Assembly (NCBI GenBank): GCA_964349045.1
Contig: CAYGFI010000172.1
Location: 1 to 10,058, forward strand
Reading direction: 5' to 3'
DNA: 10,058 nucleotides
Source: JACJXF01 sp964349045
Lineage (GTDB): Bacteria; Bacteroidota; Bacteroidia; Bacteroidales; GCA-2748055
In this document: one piece after another, positions 1 through 6,324 of the stretch
How positions within the stretch are numbered: the stretch's first letter is position 1
Layout of the letters: each line of letters opens with the position of its first letter
Position numbers and translations under genes: made by a program
The notes under the pieces: generated by a model
Told to the model about the DNA's origin: nothing
Databases searched by the model: none
The model's input: the letters and a program-made list of their open reading frames with translations, nothing else

Positions 1-224
1 TAGTAAAAATAAAACCAAAAGATATGGACGAACTTATTGAAATGTACCGACAGACAAGCCAGGCTGAAAATTTCCGGTTTGATAAAAAGCTATTAAAGAA
101 ACATCATTTTTCTGAAATGCAATGGGCAAGCTTTTTGAATCTTGCTGAAGATCTTGATCTCAATGAGGATGGGATTCGTATAATGCTCGATGAAATCCGT
201 GCGGGCAGGGTAGTATTGAAGTGA
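1..224 (+). CDS. 3' end of an unrecognised gene, or small 66-aa hypothetical protein
   Basis: An ATG at 24 gives a 66-residue product ending at TGA 222-224. The frame is open all the way to the window edge (upstream codons read VKIKPKD), so this may be the C-terminus of a larger protein cut by the window, and the true start cannot be decided here. No Shine-Dalgarno precedes the ATG. The residues are charged and look alpha-helical, with a central Trp-containing segment (QWASFLNLAEDLDL) and a basic end (RAGRVVLK). There is no signal peptide, membrane segment or cysteine. I do not recognise the family and assign no function. A tRNA promoter starts about 95 nt downstream, so it is probably not co-transcribed with what follows. 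Confidence 0.55.
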   Translation, partial: VKIKPKDMDELIEMYRQTSQAENFRFDKKLLKKHHFSEMQWASFLNLAEDLDLNEDGIRIMLDEIRAGRVVLK

Positions 225-318
225 TAATTCATTAGATTTTTTTGAGTTTTATCAGGAATACCTATGTTTTTATTTTAAATTCCGACCGGAAAATATTTCT
301 ATAAATCTTTTTATTTCC

Positions 319-349
319 TTTGTGTTTATAAATATCTAAGTTATATTTG
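319..349 (+). promoter_or_regulatory. Bacteroidota-type promoter of the tRNA-Val locus
   Basis: TTTG at 319-322 is followed, after 19 nt, by TATATTTG at 342-349. This is a perfect match to the Bacteroidota sigma-ABfr -7 consensus TAnnTTTG with a -33 TTTG at normal spacing. Transcription would start at about 355, a few bases before the first tRNA-like copy at 360, so it should drive both that pseudogene and the intact tRNA-Val at 444. It is the best promoter match seen in the window. Confidence 0.7.
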
Positions 350-359
350 CACCCGCTTT

Positions 360-413
360 GGGAGCTTAGCTCTGCTGGTTCAGAGTATCCCGATGCAATC
401 GGGAGGGTCGCTG
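360..413 (+). pseudogene. Truncated tRNA-Val-derived pseudogene with replaced anticodon arm
   Basis: Aligned base for base with the intact tRNA-Val 84 nt downstream, it keeps the acceptor 5' strand GGGAGCT and most of the D arm. The tRNA identity then stops at the anticodon arm: the 17 nt that should be TCTGC-CTTACAA-GCAGA are TCCCGATGCAATCGGGA (388-404), a palindrome of exactly the same length. Identity resumes through GGGTCGCTG and ends at 413, inside the T stem. The T loop, the 3' T stem and the acceptor 3' strand are missing, replaced by an unrelated CCCAGGCGCG. No mature tRNA can form. It lies just after the promoter and so should be transcribed as the 5' leader of the tRNA-Val transcript. 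Confidence 0.8.
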
Positions 414-443
414 CCCAGGCGCGTTTGAAGAAAATATAATTTA

Positions 444-518
444 GGGAGCTTAGCTCAGCTGGTTCAGAGCATCTGCCTTACAAGCAGAGGGTCGCTGGTT
501 CGAATCCAGCAGTTCCCA
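444..518 (+). tRNA. tRNA-Val (anticodon TAC)
   Basis: A complete 75-nt cloverleaf can be folded. The acceptor GGGAGCT pairs with AGTTCCC (one G-T). The D stem is GCTC/GAGC with loop AGCTGGTTCA. The anticodon arm is TCTGC-CTTACAA-GCAGA, with anticodon TAC at 479-481. The variable loop is GGGTC and the T arm is GCTGG-TTCGAAT-CCAGC, with discriminator A518. The 3' CCA is not encoded (CA only follows). Anticodon UAC reads valine GUN codons. It is probably transcribed from the promoter at 319-349 together with the upstream pseudogene and released by tRNA processing. Confidence 0.96.
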
Positions 519-524
519 CACCCG

Positions 525-557
525 ATACCCCATTATAATGATGGGGTATTTGTGTTT
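525..557 (+). terminator. Hairpin terminator after tRNA-Val, just before the GIY-YIG start
   Basis: ATACCCCAT (525-533) and ATGGGGTAT (541-549) form a perfect 9-bp stem with a 7-nt loop, followed by TTGTGTTT. This resembles an intrinsic terminator with an imperfect U tract. It begins 7 nt after the tRNA 3' end and finishes 10 nt before the nuclease ATG at 560, so it would end the tRNA transcript or attenuate read-through into the nuclease gene. It also occupies the nuclease gene's translation-initiation region. Confidence 0.6.
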
Positions 558-559
558 AT

Positions 560-865
560 ATGGAACGGTATTATACATATATTTTATTATCTCAAAAAAT
601 CAACAGGTATTACATTGGTTTCACAACAGATCTTCAAGACCGTGTTGCAAGGCACTACAGGGCATTAAAGGGCTATACATCGAAGGGCCAACCATGGAAT
701 TTGATGTATTATGAAACTTTCGCGACAAAATCAGAAGCACTAAGAAGAGAGAAACAACTTAAAAGATGGAAAAGCCTTACCCGGATCAGGGAACTTATTG
801 AGGGTAAATCAAACCATGAACATCCGGACATTTCACCAGGAGAGTCTTTAGGCAATGACATTTGA
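560..865 (+). CDS. Single-domain GIY-YIG endonuclease (UPF0213/YhbQ-like)
   Basis: A 101-residue GIY-YIG family protein. The first motif reads YTYIL (residues 5-9) and the second YYIG (17-20). The catalytic arginine is R28 in DLQDRVARH, and the metal-binding glutamate is E64 in LRREKQLKRWKS, a signature helix of the small stand-alone subfamily. Members are presumed DNA-cleaving enzymes; the biological role of this subfamily is not settled. The frame is closed upstream by TGA at 539-541, so ATG560 is the only sensible start; there is no Shine-Dalgarno. The last ~20 residues (from about NHEHPD) run past the usual domain end. The gene lies between intact tRNA-Val and a degenerate tRNA-Val copy whose 5' end is 15 nt past the stop codon. 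All key residues are present, so it is probably active. Confidence 0.9.
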   Translation: MERYYTYILLSQKINRYYIGFTTDLQDRVARHYRALKGYTSKGQPWNLMYYETFATKSEALRREKQLKRWKSLTRIRELIEGKSNHEHPDISPGESLGNDI

Positions 866-880
866 AGAATTTTTGATTTT

Positions 881-955
881 AAGAGCATAGCTCAGCTGGT
901 TCATTGCATCCCGATGCAATCGGGAGGGTCGCTGGTTCGAATCCAGCAGTTCCCA
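881..955 (+). pseudogene. Full-length degenerate tRNA-Val copy with palindromic anticodon arm
   Basis: It aligns without gaps to tRNA-Val at a constant offset of 437 nt. The 3' part is an exact 34-bp direct repeat (924-957 against 487-520) that includes the whole T arm, the acceptor 3' strand and two bases beyond. The 5' acceptor strand is AAGAGCA, which mispairs with AGTTCCC at positions 1, 2 and 7. The D stem 3' strand GAGC has become TTGC. The anticodon arm is TCCCGATGCAATCGGGA (909-925), identical to the arm in the copy at 360. If read as a tRNA the anticodon would be GCA (Cys), but the loop ends A32 and T38 can pair and the acceptor is broken, so a functional tRNA is unlikely. No dedicated promoter was found; it would be read from upstream. 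Confidence 0.8.
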
Positions 956-966
956 CATTGAGAATG

Positions 967-1003
967 AAACGGTTGCGAGGGTTAAAACTTGTAGCCGTTT
1001 TTT
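967..1003 (+). terminator. Intrinsic terminator ending the tRNA/GIY-YIG locus
   Basis: AAACGGTTGC (967-976) pairs with GTAGCCGTTT (991-1000) over ten positions, including two G-T pairs. The stem runs directly into a six-T tract (998-1003). Orientation fits the plus-strand transcript of the nuclease gene and the second tRNA-like copy, and it separates this locus from the convergent hydrolase gene. Confidence 0.6.
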
Positions 1004-1114
1004 CAATTTCGCATGAATTACATGAATTAAACATCAAAACAATATTGCCTGATTTTATTTTTTTTTAAGGCTGAACCTACCAGAAATGTTCATCTGGAAA
1101 AAATCCTATCCCGG

Positions 1115-2386
1115 TTATTCTTCAAATTTTTTAGCTGAAGTATTCAATCCATTCAAATATAAAATGGACTGCATCATACACGGAACCACCCCATCCCCAT
1201 GATCAAGCCCGGGAATAATTACTTTTTTAATTAAATCTGTCGATGTGCCGGATTGAACCATTGTGGTAAACATATACTCTGTTGAGACGGGATAAACCTG
1301 TGTATCATTTCCACCATGTATTAACAAAAGTGGCTTGTTGCTTTGCCATGGTTCTATGCTGTTTTTAATCAAGGCCGACCTTACCTGGAGGTATTTCGGA
1401 TCTGAGTCAAATCCTTCAAGAAAATCAGGATTCAGTAATCCGGGAATCGAGCTTGTAAGCTGACTATTTATCTGTTCAGAACTCAACAAGCCATTATACA
1501 ATGAACCTAATTTTGAAGTATAGGGCTCATTGAATATATCTGAAACAGGATTGGTAAACTGTTCATATGAATTATAGGCTTTTAAAATGTATCCCAGGTA
1601 AACCGGCATGGGATATGTTGGCTCATCTATAATCTGTTGCATCAGAAGGTAAATGTCATAGGGTCCTGCTCCACAAGCGCTTCCTATCAGATTAAAATCG
1701 TTATTGTATTCAAGTTCCAGAGATTTATGCAAAGCAAGAGTTGCCCAGCCACCCTGCGAGTAGCCAAGAAGGTAATATTCGTTTTTTAAGGTTATTTCCG
1801 GAAGTTCTGATTCATCCATTTCCTTAACTGCATAAAGCATATCAACCAGTGAGTTGACAGTAGGTTCCTCAACCAGGTAGGGATGAGGAATCTGAGCCGA
1901 TTCTCCAAACCCTGGATAATCTGCAATCACAACAATATACCCCATGGAGGCAATTATTTCAATCAGTTGGTAAGAATAGTCGAAAAAAGCCATGCTTGGT
2001 GCATTTGCATTTAGTGTATTGGTTCCGTTCTGAAAGGATAAAACAGGGTAACTTCCTGGAGTGGAAGGTACGCATACCAGGCCTGATGCGTTAATCCGGA
2101 TACTGTCGATGGTCGTTTTATAAACGATCTTATAGATAGTAATGTCGCTTGATATATGTGGTTTTAGCTCAGCGATCTCCGGCACAAATGCCGAAGCGCC
2201 ATCAAACAGATTAGTTATATAGGTTTTTGTAAAGGAGGTGGTTTGAGTTTTAGAAACAAAGTACTTATTTACCGGTATATGATCATCTTTGCTGCAGGAG
2301 GTAATAAGCAGGAATACCAGTACAAGCATGCTTGCATACCTTACAGATAATTTGCTTTTACGCACGGTTTTTTGCTTTAATAACAT
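1115..2386 (-). CDS. Surface-exposed alpha/beta-hydrolase lipoprotein (secretory-lipase-like)
   Basis: A 423-residue lipoprotein. A basic N-terminus and a hydrophobic stretch (residues 20-30) end in the lipobox ITSC with lipidated C31. The following SKDD matches the Bacteroidota lipoprotein export signal (K followed by acidic residues just after the Cys), predicting the outer surface of the outer membrane. The hydrolase fold is visible as FQNGT (118-122), a strand plus DYPGFGES (156-163), the nucleophile elbow GYSQGG (208-213, Ser210), a late acidic residue in GGNDTQ (Asp361) and the catalytic histidine in GLDHGDG (His396). The spacing recalls secretory lipases or esterases acting on extracellular esters. 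The substrate cannot be told; a peptidase-like alpha/beta hydrolase is the alternative. It is single-gene, divergent from the peptidase at 2624 and convergent with the tRNA locus. Confidence 0.85.
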   Translation of the reverse strand: MLLKQKTVRKSKLSVRYASMLVLVFLLITSCSKDDHIPVNKYFVSKTQTTSFTKTYITNLFDGASAFVPEIAELKPHISSDITIYKIVYKTTIDSIRINASGLVCVPSTPGSYPVLSFQNGTNTLNANAPSMAFFDYSYQLIEIIASMGYIVVIADYPGFGESAQIPHPYLVEEPTVNSLVDMLYAVKEMDESELPEITLKNEYYLLGYSQGGWATLALHKSLELEYNNDFNLIGSACGAGPYDIYLLMQQIIDEPTYPMPVYLGYILKAYNSYEQFTNPVSDIFNEPYTSKLGSLYNGLLSSEQINSQLTSSIPGLLNPDFLEGFDSDPKYLQVRSALIKNSIEPWQSNKPLLLIHGGNDTQVYPVSTEYMFTTMVQSGTSTDLIKKVIIPGLDHGDGVVPCMMQSILYLNGLNTSAKKFEE

Positions 2387-2418
2387 GGGAAACGTGGTAT
2401 TTGTTTAGCATTCTTATG

Positions 2419-2426
2419 TAAATATA
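2419..2426 (-). promoter_or_regulatory. Possible -7 element for the hydrolase lipoprotein
   Basis: On the minus strand this reads TATATTTA, one mismatch from TAnnTTTG, and would place transcription start roughly 25 nt before the ATG at 2386. No convincing TTTG lies at the expected upstream spacing, so it is tentative. Confidence 0.25.
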
Positions 2427-2623
2427 AACATGAAAACCGGTAGAAATAAAATTATTTTGTGATTGAAAAGAAATATTTGTTTCCTTTAATGTCGATTCAG
2501 ATTCAATTGTTTGAATTAATTAATCCATGAAAATAATCTGCAAGCTGATTAGAACAATACATTCTTTTTTCTAACTTTCAATTCTCTTTTTACTTTATTC
2601 CAGTCCCTCTAATAACAATCAAA

Positions 2624-5224
2624 ATGAAAAAATTATCATTTATTCTGATCCTTACTGTTATTTCATTAATAAACCTATCCGCACAAACAGCGCCTCAGAA
2701 CCCCCTCGATTATTTTGGTTTCATGCCGGGAAGCGATCGTAACGTGTTTGGCTATGAAAAACTCATCAGTTACCTCCAGCTATTGGATGGATCATCCGAC
2801 AGGTTGCTGATGACAGAAATCGGGAAATCTCCCATGGGAAAACCAATGTATATTGCCTTTATTTCGGATCCTGTTAACCTTTCAGGACTTGAGGAGCTGA
2901 AGGCGATAAACCGGGAACTTGCTCTTAACGATAAACTGACAGATCAGCAGCAGACTGATTATGTGGCAAAAGGTAAAGTTTTTGTTCTCTCAACCATGTC
3001 AATGCATTCAAATGAAGTTGCTCCGGCGCAGGCTACCCCGCTAATGGCATATGATTTATGCACCACAACAGATCCTTTGAAGCGGAAATGGATGTCTGAA
3101 GTGGTTTTAATGATTGTTCCGAACCATAACCCCGATGGAATGGACATGATCATCGACTACTACAACAAAACCAAAGGAACAAAATATGAAGGGGCTGATA
3201 TGCCTGGCGTGTATCACAAATATGTCGGGCACGATAATAACCGTGATTTTGTTATTCTAAGCCAGGAAGATACCAAAGCTATTGCAAGAATCTACAATCT
3301 TGACTGGTTCCCCCAGGTGTTTGTTGAAAAACACCAGATGGGTTCAACAGGTCCACGGTATTTTGTTCCCCCAAACCATGATCCGATTGCTGAAAACATC
3401 GACGAAGGAATATGGACCTTAGCCGGGATTTTTGGTTCAAATCTTATTAACGATATGACCTCTAACGGATGCGCAGGAGTTTCACAGCATTACCTGTTTG
3501 ATGATTACTGGCCCGGTTCAACTGAAACCTGTATCTGGAAGAATGTAATTGGTTTCCTGACCGAAGCAGCGAGTGTCAACATAGCATCACCCATTTACAT
3601 TGAACCTACAGAACTTCGTGTAGGCGGGAAGGGACTTTCTGAATATAAAAAGAGCATCAATATGCCGTTGCCATGGGAAGGTGGGTGGTGGAGACTCAAC
3701 GATATAGTAAAATACGAAATTGTTTCAATGGAGTCGATTTTAAAGACGGCCTGTAACCATCGCACAGAAATCCTTAAATTCCGTAACGATATCTGCAAAA
3801 AACAGGTGTTATCAGGTAAAACTACTCCCCCGTATTATTATATCATGCCGGCATCTCAGAATGATCCGGGCGAACTTGTATATATAGTAAATCTCATGAA
3901 GGAGCATGGGATAAATGTATTCCAATTGAAAGAAAAAGTTCAGTCCGGCAATCTTCTATTTACTGCCGGCGACGTGGTTATTCCCCTGGCTCAGCCTTTC
4001 AGGGCTTTTATAAAGGAAGTGATGGAAAAGCAGGTTTATCCTGTAAGACACTATACGCCCAACGGAGAGGTGATCAAACCATATGATATCGCAAGCTGGT
4101 CGCTGCCACTTCACAATGGGGTTAAATCGTTCGAAATCATCGAAATAATCAGTGGGATCGATAGTAAAATGGAAGAAATTAGCGAAATGTTTAGCTTAAA
4201 AACAGATCCCGGTAAACACCCTTTCCTCGGATTACCTGTTACTTCCAACGAAAGCTTTAAGCATGCTTTTAAAGCAGCTTCAAAGGGTTCTTTAGTTTGG
4301 AGAACTCAAACGAACCAGACTGTTGACGGAAAGAAATTACCTGCAGGAAGCTTTATTATTGAAACACCTGCTGATGATAATGCACGTAAGAGTCTTTTGG
4401 AATCCATAAATATATCGCCAATCGGAATGGATTCGAAAAACGATGCAATAGCCTTAAAAGTACCACGGATTGCATTAATGGAATCATGGTTTCATGATAT
4501 GGATGCCGGTTGGTTACGATTTGTTCTGGATTCCTATTTCATACCATATAAAGTATTACGTCCCGCAGATATTCTTACTGAAGATTTATCTAAACTCGAT
4601 GTTATTATTTTCCCGGATGAAAATAAAACTGTATTGCTTAACGGTAAAATGAAGATGGGGGAATCGTATTATGTACCCTCTTATGATCCTCAGTACACTA
4701 AGGGAATGGAAAAGGAGGGACTTGGTAAATTGCTGAAGTATTTAAACGACGGGGGAAAAATTGTTGCCTGGGGTGAATCGGTTGGACTTTTTGAAGGGTA
4801 CCAGACCATCCAGCTCGACAAGAACGTTAAGGAAGAGTTTCAGCTTCCTTTCAGAGATCTTTCCGAAAGCCTTCAAAAGGCCGGAGTATATTGCCCGGGA
4901 TCGCTTGTCAGAATGAAGGTTAGTAGTGACTCTCCAATTACACTTGGCATGTCATCTGAAACCGGAGTTTTTTATCGGGGGAAACCAGCCTTCAGCACAT
5001 CTGTTCCTGATTTTGATCTTGACAGGCGTGTTGTTGGAGTAATCGCTGAAGATAATATTCTGCTTAGCGGATATGCTGAAAACGAGGAGAAACTCGCAAA
5101 CACTCCTGTACTAATATGGCTTAAAAAAGGGAAAGGTCAGATGGTGCTGATGGGATTCAGTCCGCAGTTCAGAGCATCAACACACGCGACATATAAGTTG
5201 TTGTTTAATTCGATACTTCTTTAG
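2624..5224 (+). CDS. Secreted M14-family zinc carboxypeptidase-like protein with C-terminal extension
   Basis: An 866-residue protein with a clear signal peptide (residues 1-20, cleavage near SA/QT). The M14 catalytic domain occupies roughly residues 40-350. Zinc ligands are H128 and E131 in MHSNEVAP and H237 in EKHQMG. NHNPDGMD (168-174) and the substrate-binding arginine in NNRDF (R207) follow the family pattern, and E314 in FLTEAAS fits the general-base glutamate. Everything needed for metallopeptidase activity is present. Residues from about 610 to 730 alternate strands and helices (PRIALMESW, LDVIIFPD, LKYLNDGGKIVAWGE), resembling a glutamine-amidotransferase-like Rossmann domain without an evident catalytic Cys. 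The length is near the 830-870 residues I would expect for this Bacteroidota subtype. It probably acts in the periplasm or outside the cell on peptides or peptide-containing polymers. It is monocistronic. A weak -7-like TAACTTTC lies at 2572, and no terminator is obvious after the stop. Confidence 0.9.
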   Translation: MKKLSFILILTVISLINLSAQTAPQNPLDYFGFMPGSDRNVFGYEKLISYLQLLDGSSDRLLMTEIGKSPMGKPMYIAFISDPVNLSGLEELKAINRELALNDKLTDQQQTDYVAKGKVFVLSTMSMHSNEVAPAQATPLMAYDLCTTTDPLKRKWMSEVVLMIVPNHNPDGMDMIIDYYNKTKGTKYEGADMPGVYHKYVGHDNNRDFVILSQEDTKAIARIYNLDWFPQVFVEKHQMGSTGPRYFVPPNHDPIAENIDEGIWTLAGIFGSNLINDMTSNGCAGVSQHYLFDDYWPGSTETCIWKNVIGFLTEAASVNIASPIYIEPTELRVGGKGLSEYKKSINMPLPWEGGWWRLNDIVKYEIVSMESILKTACNHRTEILKFRNDICKKQVLSGKTTPPYYYIMPASQNDPGELVYIVNLMKEHGINVFQLKEKVQSGNLLFTAGDVVIPLAQPFRAFIKEVMEKQVYPVRHYTPNGEVIKPYDIASWSLPLHNGVKSFEIIEIISGIDSKMEEISEMFSLKTDPGKHPFLGLPVTSNESFKHAFKAASKGSLVWRTQTNQTVDGKKLPAGSFIIETPADDNARKSLLESINISPIGMDSKNDAIALKVPRIALMESWFHDMDAGWLRFVLDSYFIPYKVLRPADILTEDLSKLDVIIFPDENKTVLLNGKMKMGESYYVPSYDPQYTKGMEKEGLGKLLKYLNDGGKIVAWGESVGLFEGYQTIQLDKNVKEEFQLPFRDLSESLQKAGVYCPGSLVRMKVSSDSPITLGMSSETGVFYRGKPAFSTSVPDFDLDRRVVGVIAEDNILLSGYAENEEKLANTPVLIWLKKGKGQMVLMGFSPQFRASTHATYKLLFNSILL

Positions 5225-5287
5225 GAGGAAATACAATTGCAAAGAGGTTGTTTCAAAAGGGATTCTCGGTATAAACCCTACATCAGG

Positions 5288-5306
5288 ATTATAAAACTTT
5301 TATAAT
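5288..5306. repeat. Perfect 19-bp AT-rich palindrome in the 3' intergenic region
   Basis: ATTATAAAA-C-TTTTATAAT is a perfect inverted repeat with a single central base. It lies 63 bp after the M14 stop codon, in the convergent gap (5225-5469) with the anti-sigma gene. It could be a weak bidirectional terminator or a protein-binding site, but it is too AT-rich for a strong terminator and could be chance. Nothing else was seen in this gap. Confidence 0.4.
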
Positions 5307-5469
5307 GTTATTCAAATTACAGGAAATAACTTTTTACGCTCAATGAAATCTGATATAATACATATTAGTACATGCAGATCTGATAAATATCTGTCTTATA
5401 ATAAAAGTACTTGTTTAATGCTTGCTAAAATAATAGTAGCCTGTTAACTCCATTTGCTCATTTCCCCCT

Positions 5470-6324
5470 TCACCATTTTGATTTTTTCAGTTCCGCTTTC
5501 AACTCCTCCACCTTTTCTTCTAAAATGAACAAATTATCAATCCCTTTAAGCTTTTCCAGCTCAATCAATGCCGAATCCGCTTTCCCCACCGAAATATAGC
5601 ACAGGCTTGCATACCAGTGCGCCGATATATATAGCCTTCCTTCCTTATCACCAGGCAAATCATTTACCACCTTAAACTGCTGAATAGCGGTTTGCATAGA
5701 ATCCAGCCCCATAAGATTCAGTGCATAAAGGAAACTGAAGTCCGGGTTTTGGGGTTCGGCGTCGAGTATTTCCCTGCAGATGCCGGCGCCGGTTGAATAA
5801 TTTCCGGACATATATGCGTTAATGGCATTGTAGAATTGTACCTGATCAGCAGGTGCGCTCCGGGTGACAAAATATTCGTAAGGCTTATAATATTGTTTTA
5901 CGAGCTCTTCGGGAGAGGAAGTGTTGTAGGGTGTGAAAATCAAAACCAGGCCAATGATTACCGCCGCGGCTGCTGCGGCTCCATAGCTGAGAAGACGGAT
6001 CCGTTTTCTGCGTCTAAGCATGTCCTGGTGTGCCTCTTCTATTCGCTTTTTGATTTCCGGGTCGTAACTGTTCCCATAAAGTTTAAAGGCCTCAATAATA
6101 TCCTCCGGAATTTCTTTTTCCTTTTCCAGAAGCTCTCCTTTTTTATTTACGTGGTCAATAATTTCGCGGAATCCTTCTTCAATTACCTTATCGACCTTTT
6201 TGGCATCTTCCAGGTAGGCAGCGCATAAAGGATCGGCCAGGTATTTCTCAAACTCCTTTTTCTCTGATCCCTGGAGATTGTTATCCAGGAATTTTTGTAC
6301 CAGGTATGTAAACCGTTCATCCAT
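5470..6324 (-). CDS. Membrane-anchored putative anti-sigma factor with periplasmic TPR region
   Basis: A 284-residue protein. The N-terminal cytoplasmic part (1-110) starts with a short helical module (KFLDNNLQGSEKKEFEKYLA, then DPLCAAYLEDA) that resembles anti-sigma N-termini but lacks the zinc His-Cys set. A basic stretch (RRRKRIR, 104-110) precedes one transmembrane helix (about 112-130). The C-terminal part (about 160-280) reads as two or three TPR-like helical hairpins (YNAINAYMSGNYSTGAGICR, then YASLCYISVGKADSALIELE) ending in a charged helix. ATGGATGA is shared with the end of the sigma gene (8-nt overlap), so translation is probably coupled and the stoichiometry linked. I infer that it sequesters the sigma factor at the membrane and that the TPR region senses an envelope partner. 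The role is inferred from context and topology, not from a recognised domain. Confidence 0.75.
   Translation of the reverse strand: MDERFTYLVQKFLDNNLQGSEKKEFEKYLADPLCAAYLEDAKKVDKVIEEGFREIIDHVNKKGELLEKEKEIPEDIIEAFKLYGNSYDPEIKKRIEEAHQDMLRRRKRIRLLSYGAAAAAAVIIGLVLIFTPYNTSSPEELVKQYYKPYEYFVTRSAPADQVQFYNAINAYMSGNYSTGAGICREILDAEPQNPDFSFLYALNLMGLDSMQTAIQQFKVVNDLPGDKEGRLYISAHWYASLCYISVGKADSALIELEKLKGIDNLFILEEKVEELKAELKKSKW

Noticed and set aside
288..300. Inverted repeat TTCCG/CGGAA after the first gene
   Set aside because: A 5-bp stem with a 2-nt loop is too small to call a terminator, and no T tract follows directly.
881..955. Functional tRNA-Cys (apparent GCA anticodon)
   Set aside because: The acceptor stem has three mismatches, the D stem is broken, and the loop ends A32 and T38 pair with each other to extend a palindrome. 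The body is otherwise tRNA-Val.
487..957. attL/attR of a prophage integrated in tRNA-Val
   Set aside because: The 34-bp direct repeat has the right look, but only 437 bp and one nuclease gene lie between the copies. There is no integrase, so a classical integrative element does not fit.
1080..1097. Hairpin CCAGA/TCTGG as terminator of the hydrolase gene
   Set aside because: The stem is only 5 bp, and no T tract follows it on the minus strand; the nearby T run is on the wrong side.
5836..6228. 130-aa plus-strand ORF
   Set aside because: It lies entirely antisense to the anti-sigma-like gene, which has coherent topology and an overlap with the sigma gene. The antisense product has no recognisable features.
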